NCBI GenBank assembly: GCA_030613745.1
Contig: JAUWLK010000063.1
Location: 1-11,273, forward strand
Direction of reading: 5' to 3'
Source: Flavobacteriaceae bacterium
GTDB lineage: Bacteria > Bacteroidota > Bacteroidia > Flavobacteriales > Flavobacteriaceae
DNA length: 11,273 bases
Part shown: piece after piece, positions 1 to 6,425 of the stretch
Numbering within the stretch: position 1 is the first letter of the stretch
How the letters are laid out: the number at the start of each line of letters is the position of its first letter
Position numbers and translations under genes: made by a program
Notes under the pieces: generated by a model
Databases searched by the model: none
What the model was told of the DNA's origin: nothing
What the model saw: only the letters and a program-made list of their open reading frames with translations

Positions 1-678
1 AATTGGAGTGCTCTTTACTTAGAAAATGAAAAAGCGAATAAACTTATACAAAATATTGAAGTTGATGCTGAGATTTTAACTCAAAAATTATTTACCGATT
101 TAGATGAAAATGTGAACTTCACAACTTATCAATTTCATAAAAAATATTTAGTAAGTTCAATAAAATCAGGTATGGTTTTAATAGACCAAAATTATGCCCA
201 TCAACGTATTTTATATGAAGATTTATTGGTGAAGCTTACTATGGAAGATATTAGCAATCAACAACTTTTATTTCCTTTAAAAGTAAACTTAAACAAATCA
301 GATATTGCAATCATTAACGATTTTAAAGTTGATTTAAAAAGTGCAGGGTTTTCTATTTCAAAAATTTTAGATGATTCAATAGTGTTGGAATCTATTCCTA
401 TTAGTATTTCTGAAAATGAAGTTGTTGGAGTTATAGAAGAACTCATTGAAAACTTTAAAAATGAAATACCTGAAAATAGTTTTAGCCAAATTGATATTAT
501 TGCAAAAAGTTTGGCAAAAAGTTTGGCTATAAAATCAGGAATAAATCTTACACATAAAGAGCAAGAAGATATTTTAAATAAATTATTTTTATGCAAAGAA
601 CCAAACTATTCACCATTTGGTAAAAAAGTATTTATTACATTGTCATTAGAAGAATTAGAAGAAAAGTTTAATTTATAA
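1..678 (+). CDS. mutL: DNA mismatch repair protein MutL, C-terminal part (5' end outside window)
   Basis: The reading frame is open from base 1 to the TAA at 676-678, giving 225 residues of a gene that begins left of the window; a GTG at 112 is internal, not the start. The visible part is the MutL C-terminal dimerisation domain. Residues about 42-73 (QFHKKYLVSSIKSG, then DQNYAHQRILYE at 62-73) align with the MutL segment that in many bacteria carries the endonuclease motif DQHA(X)2E(X)4E. The tail has the usual family ending (AIKSG, YSPFG, then an LEELEEKF helix). MutL couples MutS mismatch recognition to downstream strand removal. The motif is degenerate here (N for H, Y for A, Q for the first E), and the zinc-ligand motifs near the C-terminus are also changed, so nicking activity is doubtful (inference). 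It is first in a run with the rhomboid gene, which starts 6 bases after its stop. A 12-base tandem duplication lies at 502-527. Confidence 0.93.
   Translation, partial: NWSALYLENEKANKLIQNIEVDAEILTQKLFTDLDENVNFTTYQFHKKYLVSSIKSGMVLIDQNYAHQRILYEDLLVKLTMEDISNQQLLFPLKVNLNKSDIAIINDFKVDLKSAGFSISKILDDSIVLESIPISISENEVVGVIEELIENFKNEIPENSFSQIDIIAKSLAKSLAIKSGINLTHKEQEDILNKLFLCKEPNYSPFGKKVFITLSLEELEEKFNL
502..527 (+). repeat. 12-base perfect tandem duplication inside mutL
   Basis: The unit GCAAAAAGTTTG occurs twice back to back (502-513 and 514-525), and the period continues for two more bases (GC). It is in frame and encodes Ala-Lys-Ser-Leu twice, followed by Ala, just before the conserved AIKSG segment of the MutL C-terminal domain. 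Gain or loss of one unit would add or remove four residues without a frameshift. Confidence 0.9.
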
Positions 679-684
679 ATTACC

Positions 685-1422
685 ATGGGAAAAATTACTG
701 ATACTGTTAAACATTTGATCATTTTAAATGTTATTTTTTTTGCAGCTAGCTCTTTGTTAGGTGTTAATTTAGGTAATTGGCTTGCATTATACTTCCCTAA
801 AAATGAACATTTTGGTATTTGGCAATTTATTAGTCATATGTTTATGCATGGTAGTTTTATGCATATACTTTTTAACATGTATGCCTTATGGGCTTTTGGA
901 TCTCCTTTAGAACAAATGTGGGGAAGAAATAAATTTATATTTTTCTATTTTTCTGCAGGAATCGGTGCAGGATTAATTTATACTGCAGTAAATTATTTTC
1001 AATTTAACAATATATTTGATGATCTTATAAATGCAGGTATTTCTAATACTGAAATTCAAACTTTATTAGAAACTGGAAGGTATAATACTGATATTTTAAA
1101 TCAGATATCCGAAAAAAGATTAACTGATCTTTACCAAACTTATAATACACCGGCTGTTGGAGCTTCTGGTGCAATTTATGGTGTTTTAGTTGCATTTGGC
1201 ATGTCGTTTCCCAATGCTAAACTGGCATTGATCTTTTTTCCGGTACCAGTTGCAGCCAAATATTTCATCCCTGTATTGATTGCTTTAGATTTATTTTCTG
1301 GAGTAACAGGATTTTCGCTTTTTGGCGGAGGAATTGCTCATTTTGCACATGTTGGCGGAGCACTAATAGGATTTATCATGATGCAATACTGGAAACGAAC
1401 CCAATTTAATCGTTGGAATTAA
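685..1422 (+). CDS. Rhomboid family intramembrane serine protease (first of two)
   Basis: This is a 245-residue polytopic membrane protein with the full rhomboid signature. H60 and N64 form the HxxxN motif in TM2 (HILFN), the nucleophile S161 lies in GASG at the start of TM4, and H222 in the AHVGG motif of TM6 completes the Ser-His dyad. About six membrane helices are visible (roughly 10-28, 46-70, 84-104, 157-175, 180-204 and 215-235). Rhomboids cut transmembrane substrates inside the inner membrane; the substrate cannot be read from sequence. A mostly polar stretch of about 50 residues (106-156) separates TM3 from the serine helix, longer than in minimal rhomboids such as GlpG, and by rhomboid topology it should face the periplasm. 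The ATG at 685 lies 6 bases after the mutL stop and gives a normal short N-terminus. The second rhomboid starts 17 bases after this gene's stop. Confidence 0.95.
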   Translation: MGKITDTVKHLIILNVIFFAASSLLGVNLGNWLALYFPKNEHFGIWQFISHMFMHGSFMHILFNMYALWAFGSPLEQMWGRNKFIFFYFSAGIGAGLIYTAVNYFQFNNIFDDLINAGISNTEIQTLLETGRYNTDILNQISEKRLTDLYQTYNTPAVGASGAIYGVLVAFGMSFPNAKLALIFFPVPVAAKYFIPVLIALDLFSGVTGFSLFGGGIAHFAHVGGALIGFIMMQYWKRTQFNRWN

Positions 1423-1439
1423 TTTAAATATTTTTACTA

Positions 1440-2297
1440 GTGGAAAATTGGTTTAACAACATAAAGTATAAATTTCAATCAGCTAATATTGTAGAAAAAA
1501 TTATATATCTCAATATTGCTTTATTTGTATTGACTTACCTTTTTGAAACAATTTCTTTTCTAGTTGGTAGTGATAGTAATTTTATTACTAATTGGTTTGC
1601 TTTATCACCACATTTTGACTCTTTGATAACAAAACCATGGTCACTAATAAGTTATGGCTTTTTACATAGTGGCTTTTTACATATATTATTCAACCTAATA
1701 TTTTTATTTTATTTTGGAAATATATTTTTAGATTTTTTTAATAAAAAACAATTTTTAACTTATTTCTTACTAGGTATAATTTTTGGTGGTGTGATTTTTT
1801 TACTCAGTTATAATTATTTTCCTGCATTAAAAACTGAAGAAGTATATTTAGTGGGTGCATCGGCAGGTGTAACAGCTATTCTGGTAGGTATTGCAAGTCA
1901 TATCCCACAATATAATATAAGATTTAGATTTATTGGAAATATTAAATTATTGTATATTGCTATTGCTATTGTGGCCATAGATCTTATTCAAATACCTAAT
2001 GGAAATGCCGGTGGTCATTTAGCACATTTAGGGGGCGCAATGATAGGTTTTTCTTTAACAAGTTATTTTAATCAAGGATTAAATTTGATTGAGTGGTTAG
2101 AGAATTTGTTTTCACCTAAAAAAGAAAAGCCTCTTAAAACAGTATATAAAAAAAATAAGTCCACAATATCAAAAGATAAGAATTCTATTGCCCATCAAAA
2201 AAAGATTGATGCTATTTTAGATAAGATCAGTAAATCAGGCTATGAAACATTGACAAAACAAGAAAAAGATTTTTTGTTCAAAGCCGGTAAAAAATAA
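1440..2297 (+). CDS. Rhomboid family intramembrane serine protease with C-terminal cytoplasmic tail (second of two)
   Basis: A 285-residue rhomboid that differs from its neighbour. H81 and N85 form HxxxN (HILFN), the nucleophile is S141 in a GASAG context rather than the canonical GxSG, and the dyad histidine is H196 in AHLGG. The hydrophobic core spans residues about 22-210. A basic, polar tail (about 220-285) then ends in a helical segment with SKSGYETLTKQEKDFLFKAG. I recognise this tail as typical of Bacteroidota rhomboids (DUF6576-like, from memory). The start must be GTG at 1440: an in-frame TAA lies at 1425-1427, with no ATG between it and the first helix. It lies 17 bases after the first rhomboid and 19 bases before the EEP hydrolase, consistent with one operon. 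The two rhomboids are divergent enough that a recent duplication is unlikely, and they may have different substrates (inference). Confidence 0.94.
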   Translation: MENWFNNIKYKFQSANIVEKIIYLNIALFVLTYLFETISFLVGSDSNFITNWFALSPHFDSLITKPWSLISYGFLHSGFLHILFNLIFLFYFGNIFLDFFNKKQFLTYFLLGIIFGGVIFLLSYNYFPALKTEEVYLVGASAGVTAILVGIASHIPQYNIRFRFIGNIKLLYIAIAIVAIDLIQIPNGNAGGHLAHLGGAMIGFSLTSYFNQGLNLIEWLENLFSPKKEKPLKTVYKKNKSTISKDKNSIAHQKKIDAILDKISKSGYETLTKQEKDFLFKAGKK

Positions 2298-2316
2298 CTA
2301 ACAAAAATTTAATCCA

Positions 2317-3342
2317 TTGAAAAATTTGTCTTTTTTTAATAAAATAGTTTTTTTCATCAATAATGTATTTGCATTATTGTTTTTGGCATCATTTGCATTA
2401 CCATATATTTCTCCTAAAACTTTCCCATCATTATCTGTTTTAAGTTTGGCTGTTCCTTTATTAATATTTATTCACATACTTTTTGTAATATATTGGTGGT
2501 TATCAGGTGTTAAAAAACAATTTTTACTTTCAGGCTTGTGTGTTTTTTTAGCCATTGTTTTTTCTTATTTTCCTTACAAATTCAATGGAAAAAATGTTAT
2601 TAGTGGCAGTAGTTTTTCAGTGATGAACTATAATGTAAGACTTTTTAATCGCTACCAATGGATTGATGATAAAAAAATTCCTTTTAAAATTTCTGAATTT
2701 ATAAAACAAAACAATCCTGATTTATTAGCCATTCAAGAATATTATCCATCAAAAGAAATATATATAGATTATCCCTATGAATATATAGAATTAAAAGGTG
2801 GAAAAAATGATTTCGGACAAGCAATTTTTTCAAAATATAAAATTGTAAACAAAGGATCATTAAATTTTAAAAGCTCTTCAAATAATGCTATTTTTATCGA
2901 TATTATTAAAAATAGCGATACAATAAGAATTTATAATTTGCATTTAGAGTCTTTTGGAATCAAACCTAAAAATGTTGATCTTGTTGATTTAGATCAAAAA
3001 AATTCCAAAAAATTAATACAAAGACTTACAACTTCATTCACCAAACAACAATCACAAGTCGAACTATTTAATAATCATATAAAAAATTGCAAACATAAAG
3101 TGGTGATTTGTGGTGATTTTAATAATACAGCTTATTCCTGGGCTTACCACACTGTTAAAAATAATTTAAAAGACACTTATTTGGAAGCCGGAAAAGGCTT
3201 TGGTAAAACTTATTCCTTTAACAGATATCCTTTAAGAATAGATTTTATACTGGTTGACAATAAATACACAGTAAATCAACATCAAAATTTTGATGTGCAA
3301 CTTTCTGATCACGAACCAATTCTAGCGAAATTGAGTTTTTAG
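2317..3342 (+). CDS. Membrane-anchored endonuclease/exonuclease/phosphatase (EEP) family hydrolase
   Basis: This 341-residue protein has three predicted N-terminal membrane helices (about 8-30, 39-62 and 68-86), then an EEP-fold domain from residue 100 onward. The fold's metal and catalytic residues are all present: N106 in MNYNVR, E141 in AIQE, D267 and N269 in GDFNN, and D331-H332 in SDHEP at the C-terminus. EEP enzymes hydrolyse phosphodiester or phosphomonoester bonds of DNA, sphingolipids or inositol phosphates; the substrate is not predictable here. The membrane anchor makes a lipid or extracytoplasmic substrate as likely as DNA. The start is TTG at 2317: an in-frame TAA lies at 2299-2301, and the first ATG (residue 103) would remove the helices and cut into the catalytic domain. 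It is the last gene of the mutL-side run and is followed by repeat-rich non-coding DNA. Confidence 0.9.
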   Translation: MKNLSFFNKIVFFINNVFALLFLASFALPYISPKTFPSLSVLSLAVPLLIFIHILFVIYWWLSGVKKQFLLSGLCVFLAIVFSYFPYKFNGKNVISGSSFSVMNYNVRLFNRYQWIDDKKIPFKISEFIKQNNPDLLAIQEYYPSKEIYIDYPYEYIELKGGKNDFGQAIFSKYKIVNKGSLNFKSSSNNAIFIDIIKNSDTIRIYNLHLESFGIKPKNVDLVDLDQKNSKKLIQRLTTSFTKQQSQVELFNNHIKNCKHKVVICGDFNNTAYSWAYHTVKNNLKDTYLEAGKGFGKTYSFNRYPLRIDFILVDNKYTVNQHQNFDVQLSDHEPILAKLSF

Positions 3343-3350
3343 ATTTTGGC

Positions 3351-3385
3351 GGCAATAGGCAATAGGCAATAGGCAATAGGCAAAA
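3351..3385. repeat. Heptanucleotide tandem repeat, GGCAATA x4 plus a degenerate fifth copy
   Basis: Four exact copies of GGCAATA lie at 3351-3357, 3358-3364, 3365-3371 and 3372-3378. A fifth copy, GGCAAAA, lies at 3379-3385, and an extra GGC lies just upstream at 3348-3350. The tract starts 8 bases after the EEP hydrolase stop, in the gap between two convergent genes. No coding sequence or stable hairpin is visible in it. Confidence 0.95.
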
Positions 3386-3446
3386 TACTTTTTTCTTCTT
3401 ACTACTTTCTCCTTTTTACTTTTTACTTTAAAAACCCATAATCTCT
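3386..3446. other. Non-coding T/C-rich spacer with a second 7-base periodicity (CTTTTTA)
   Basis: This part of the convergent gap is almost pure pyrimidine plus A on the + strand. It contains CTTTTTA at 3412-3418, CTTTTTA at 3419-3425 and CTTTA at 3426-3430, so it shares the 7-base period of the GGCAATA tract next to it but with a different unit. T-rich runs could help end + strand transcription from the EEP gene, but I see no GC-rich stem that would make a standard intrinsic terminator. No gene is visible. Confidence 0.6.
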
Positions 3447-3740
3447 TTACACTTTACAGATTCTCAACTGATATTCATTATACCATAATGTTCTGCCTTT
3501 TTCTCTTGCAACTGAATGTTCAACATTGTTTTTCCAATTAATTATTGCTTCAACACTCTTCCAATAAGAAACAGTAATTCCCAATTCATTTCTGGCAGAT
3601 TCAATTCCTAAATAGCCATCTTGTTGTTTGGCTAATTCTTCCATTTTCAGCGATGTATCTTCGTATCCATCATCAAAATCAGTTCGTAAAGTAGTAAATA
3701 TCACTGCATAATAAGGAGGTTTTGGTGTTTTGGCTATCAT
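3447..3740 (-). CDS. Antibiotic biosynthesis monooxygenase (ABM) domain protein
   Basis: A small protein of 97 residues when started at the ATG complementary to 3738-3740. The frame stays open to a TTG at 3761, but the ATG form begins MIAKTPKPPYYAVIF, which matches how I recall homologues starting, and I prefer it. The sequence looks like a single dimeric alpha+beta-barrel (ABM, PF03992-like) domain: a first strand with YYAVIFTT, a helix with MEELAKQQDGYLG, the ESARNELGITVSYW segment, then a helix with WKNNVEHSVAREKGR. Such proteins include cofactor-free monooxygenases and heme-degrading enzymes, but many small members have no known function, so the family name should not be read as antibiotic synthesis here. 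It is a single gene on the opposite strand, convergent with the EEP hydrolase and divergent from mtaB. The mtaB promoter overlaps its 5' end. Confidence 0.85.
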   Translation of the reverse strand: MIAKTPKPPYYAVIFTTLRTDFDDGYEDTSLKMEELAKQQDGYLGIESARNELGITVSYWKSVEAIINWKNNVEHSVAREKGRTLWYNEYQLRICKV

Positions 3741-3758
3741 AATTTTGTCGTATTTTTG
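3729..3758 (+). promoter_or_regulatory. Bacteroidota-type promoter for mtaB
   Basis: TTTG at 3729-3732, an 18-base spacer, and TATTTTTG at 3751-3758 match the Bacteroidota primary-sigma pattern (TTG near -33, TAnnTTTG near -7). The -7 box ends 20 bases before the mtaB ATG, predicting a very short leader. The upstream box lies inside the first codons of the divergent ABM gene, so the two genes' regulatory regions overlap. Confidence 0.65.
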
Positions 3759-3778
3759 CAAACTCTAAATATACACCA

Positions 3779-5113
3779 ATGCAAACACTTAAAAAAGTTG
3801 CTTTTTACACTTTGGGTTGTAAACTAAATTTTTCTGAAACTTCTACTATTGCCAGAAGTTTTCAAAATAAAAATTTTGAAAGAGTAGGCTTTGATGAGAA
3901 AGCAGATATTTATGTTATCAATACCTGCTCAGTAACTGACAATGCTGATAAACGATTTAAAACTATTGTAAAATCAGCCTTAAAACAAAATGAAAATGCT
4001 TTTTTAATTGCTATTGGATGTTATGCACAATTAAAACCTGAAGAATTGGCGAAAGTTGATGGTGTTGACTTGGTTTTGGGTGCTACCGAAAAATTTAAAG
4101 TTACCGATTATATAAACGACTTAACTAAGAATCAAATAGGTGAAATACATTCATGTGAAATTGATAAAGCTGATTTTTATGTAGGCTCCTACTCTATAGG
4201 TGATAGAACTAGAGCTTTTTTAAAGGTTCAAGATGGCTGTGATTACAAATGTACTTACTGTACTATCCCTCTAGCCAGAGGTATTTCACGTAGTGACACT
4301 CTTGAAAATGTCATTCAAAATGCTAAAGAAATTTCTAAAAGAGGTATCAAAGAAATTGTGTTAACAGGAGTTAATATAGGTGATTATGGCAAAGGTGAAT
4401 TTGGAAATAAAAAACACAATCATACTTTTTTCGATCTGGTAAAAGCATTAGATGAAGTAGAAGGAATTCAGCGATTACGAATTTCATCAATTGAACCAAA
4501 TCTTTTAAAAAATAAAACCATCAAATTTATAGCTCAGTCTAATAGTTTTGTCCCTCATTTTCATATTCCACTTCAAAGCGGAAACAATGAACTTTTAAAA
4601 TTAATGAAACGTCGTTATCAAAAAGAACTTTATACTGAAAGAGTAAATCACATAAAAAACATTATGCCAAATGCTTGTATTGGGGTTGATGTAATTGTTG
4701 GTTTTCCTGGTGAAACCGATGGATTATTTTTAGAAACCTATAATTTTTTAAATGAATTGGATATTTCTTATTTACACGTTTTTACATATTCTGAACGTCC
4801 AAATACTGAGGCAATTAAAATGAAAAATGCTGTACCACAAAATGTGCGAAATAAACGCAGTAAAATGTTGCGTGGATTATCGGTTAAAAAACGTAGAGCA
4901 TTTTACGAAAGTCAGATAGGAAACGAATTATCTGTACTTTTTGAAGGTGAAAATAAAGATGGTTTTATACATGGTTTTACTGAAAACTATGTCAAAGTAA
5001 AATCTCCATGGAATCCGAATTTAGTAAATACCATTCACCCAATAAAACTAAGTCAAATCTATGAAGATGGCTTGGTAAAATTTAACTGGATAAAAGAAAA
5101 TATTTTAGCTTAA
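3779..5113 (+). CDS. mtaB: tRNA (N6-threonylcarbamoyladenosine(37)-C2)-methylthiotransferase MtaB
   Basis: A 444-residue radical-SAM methylthiotransferase of full family length. The N-terminal domain carries the three cysteines for one iron-sulfur cluster: C14 (TLGCKLN), C50 (NTCSVTD) and C81 (IGCYAQ). The radical-SAM cluster motif CxxxCxxC is C154, C158 and C161 (GCDYKCTYC), followed by the SAM-domain signature LTGVNIGDYG. A TRAM RNA-binding domain fills residues about 377-440. The TLGCKLN form and the spacing fit MtaB rather than MiaB or RimO. The enzyme adds a methylthio group to t6A at position 37 of ANN-decoding tRNAs. The ATG at 3779 gives the standard N-terminus and sits 20 bases after a good promoter. 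It heads a run of six + strand genes, with MarC starting 9 bases after its stop. Confidence 0.96.
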   Translation: MQTLKKVAFYTLGCKLNFSETSTIARSFQNKNFERVGFDEKADIYVINTCSVTDNADKRFKTIVKSALKQNENAFLIAIGCYAQLKPEELAKVDGVDLVLGATEKFKVTDYINDLTKNQIGEIHSCEIDKADFYVGSYSIGDRTRAFLKVQDGCDYKCTYCTIPLARGISRSDTLENVIQNAKEISKRGIKEIVLTGVNIGDYGKGEFGNKKHNHTFFDLVKALDEVEGIQRLRISSIEPNLLKNKTIKFIAQSNSFVPHFHIPLQSGNNELLKLMKRRYQKELYTERVNHIKNIMPNACIGVDVIVGFPGETDGLFLETYNFLNELDISYLHVFTYSERPNTEAIKMKNAVPQNVRNKRSKMLRGLSVKKRRAFYESQIGNELSVLFEGENKDGFIHGFTENYVKVKSPWNPNLVNTIHPIKLSQIYEDGLVKFNWIKENILA

Positions 5114-5122
5114 TTTTTAATC

Positions 5123-5764
5123 ATGGACTCCTATTACACTTTTGCCATATTAGTATTTACCTCTTTTTTTACGTTGATTAATCCATTGGGAACTATGCCA
5201 ATTTTTATGTCAATGACCAAATCTTTAAGTGTTGAAAAAAGAAAAAATACTGCTAAAAAAGCTAGTATTGTAGCATTTTTTACCATAATAGCATTTGCGT
5301 TTTCTGGTCAAATTTTATTTAAATTTTTTGGTATATCAGTAAATAGTTTTCGAATAGTTGGAGGTGTTATATTTTTTGCCATGGGCTGGGATATGTTACA
5401 AGCTAGATTAGGACATATAAAACATACTGATGATGAAGACAAAATTGATGCCTATGTTGATGACATTTCAATAACTCCACTTGCAATTCCTATGATTTGC
5501 GGACCTGGTGCTATTACAAATGCGATAATTTTAATGGAAGAATCAGAAACTGTTATTAAAAAAGTAATTTTAATCTCGGTTATTTTTTTAGTTTTACTAT
5601 TAACCTATTTAATTTTAATGGGAGCGAGTAAAATAACTGACAAATTAGGTGAAACCGGCAATAAAGTTATGATGAGATTAATGGGATTAATTGTTATGGT
5701 AATTGCTGTTGAATTTTTCTTTAGTGGATTAAAACCTATTGTAATTTCAATATTAAATGGCTAA
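5123..5764 (+). CDS. MarC family (UPF0056) integral membrane protein
   Basis: A 213-residue membrane protein with about six hydrophobic helices in two groups of three, as in the MarC family. Family signatures are visible in both halves: NPLGTMPIF at residues 20-28 in the first, then FRIVGG, then TPLAIPMICGPGAI at 118-131 opening the second. E. coli MarC was named for multiple antibiotic resistance, but its role there was not upheld, and the family has no agreed transport substrate. The ATG at 5123 lies 9 bases after mtaB, and the gene's last 8 bases overlap the start of the alpha/beta hydrolase gene, so the two are probably translated together. The polar, acidic linker at about residues 97-115 is the expected loop between the halves. 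Confidence 0.92.
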   Translation: MDSYYTFAILVFTSFFTLINPLGTMPIFMSMTKSLSVEKRKNTAKKASIVAFFTIIAFAFSGQILFKFFGISVNSFRIVGGVIFFAMGWDMLQARLGHIKHTDDEDKIDAYVDDISITPLAIPMICGPGAITNAIILMEESETVIKKVILISVIFLVLLLTYLILMGASKITDKLGETGNKVMMRLMGLIVMVIAVEFFFSGLKPIVISILNG

Positions 5765-6413
5765 TAAAAAACATATTTATTTTGTACCGGGTCTAGCTGC
5801 AAGTCCAAAAATTTTTGAATTCATCCGCTTACCAAATGAAAAGTATGAATTTCATTTTTTAAAGTGGATAATTCCTGAATCTGTTGATGAAAGTTTAGAA
5901 AACTATGTCAAAAGATTAAGTCAATCTATAAAACATAAAAACCCTATTTTAATTGGTGTCTCATTTGGTGGATTTATAGTACAAGAAATGATTAATTATA
6001 TTGATCCTGATAAAATAATTGTAATTTCAAGTATAAAAAGTCAAAGTGAAATCCCTAAAAGATTAAAATTTCTCAAAATAACAAAAGTTTATAAATTAAT
6101 TCCCACAAAAAGAATTGCAAAAGTTGATGACTTTTCAAAATATGGATTTAATGAAACAAGTAAAAAAAAGATTAAATTTTATAACAAATATTTAGCTGTA
6201 AAAAATGAAAAATACTTAGATTGGGCTTTTTATAACGTTTTGCATTGGATACCAACAAACAACCATCAAAACATTATACACATCCACGGAAGTGAAGACG
6301 GTGTTTTCCCGTTAAAATACATAAAAAACAGTATTATTATTGAAGGAGGAACACATGCTATGATAATTACAAAAGCAAAGAAAATTAATTCTATCCTTCA
6401 GGAAATAATTTAA
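5757..6413 (+). CDS. Small alpha/beta hydrolase
   Basis: A 218-residue alpha/beta-hydrolase fold protein with no signal peptide, so probably cytoplasmic. The triad can be read directly: nucleophile S69 in the elbow GVSFGG, an acid in HGSEDGVFP (most likely D181), and H200 in GGTHAMI near the C-terminus. The oxyanion loop is VPGLAAS at residues 10-16. The protein is short for the family and has only a small lid between residues about 95 and 160, which is lysine-rich. The reaction (esterase, thioesterase, lipase-like) cannot be assigned. Its ATG at 5757 lies inside the end of the MarC gene (8-base overlap), and rfbC follows after 12 bases. A stretch resembling a ribosome-binding site near 6345 is just the GGTHAM coding sequence. 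Confidence 0.88.
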   Translation: MANKKHIYFVPGLAASPKIFEFIRLPNEKYEFHFLKWIIPESVDESLENYVKRLSQSIKHKNPILIGVSFGGFIVQEMINYIDPDKIIVISSIKSQSEIPKRLKFLKITKVYKLIPTKRIAKVDDFSKYGFNETSKKKIKFYNKYLAVKNEKYLDWAFYNVLHWIPTNNHQNIIHIHGSEDGVFPLKYIKNSIIIEGGTHAMIITKAKKINSILQEII

Positions 6414-6425
6414 TATATTATAAAT

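Noticed and set aside
112..114. GTG at 112 as the start of a 188-residue gene
   Set aside because: The frame is open to base 1 and the preceding residues continue the MutL sequence, so this is an internal valine of a gene cut by the window edge.
258..596. Minus-strand open frame of 112 codons opposite mutL
   Set aside because: It is entirely inside the mutL frame, has low-complexity Ile/Phe/Ser-rich content and resembles no family; it is a shadow of the AT-rich + strand gene. The same applies to minus-strand frames at 7233-7517, 7442-7657, 7929-8147, 9716-9925 and 9877-10062.
1655..1683. Near-perfect 15-base direct repeat (TGGCTTTTTACATA twice) in the second rhomboid
   Set aside because: It encodes GFLHSGFLH, the normal rhomboid pattern around the HxxxN motif. 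The first rhomboid has the same protein pattern (FMHGSFMH) with other codons, so function explains it better than a duplication event.
3351..3385. GGCAATA tract as a CRISPR array or terminator
   Set aside because: Units are 7 bases with no spacers, which excludes CRISPR, and the tract has no self-complementary arms, so it is not a hairpin terminator.
3711..3720. Strong Shine-Dalgarno-like TAAGGAGGT on the + strand
   Set aside because: It is the complement of Pro-Pro-Tyr codons of the ABM gene, no + strand start follows at a usable distance, and this group of bacteria rarely relies on such sites.
6343..6362. GGAGGA followed by ATG inside the alpha/beta hydrolase gene, as an internal translation start
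   Set aside because: The ATG at 6355 is out of frame and meets a stop two codons later; the bases simply encode GGTHAM, including the catalytic His.
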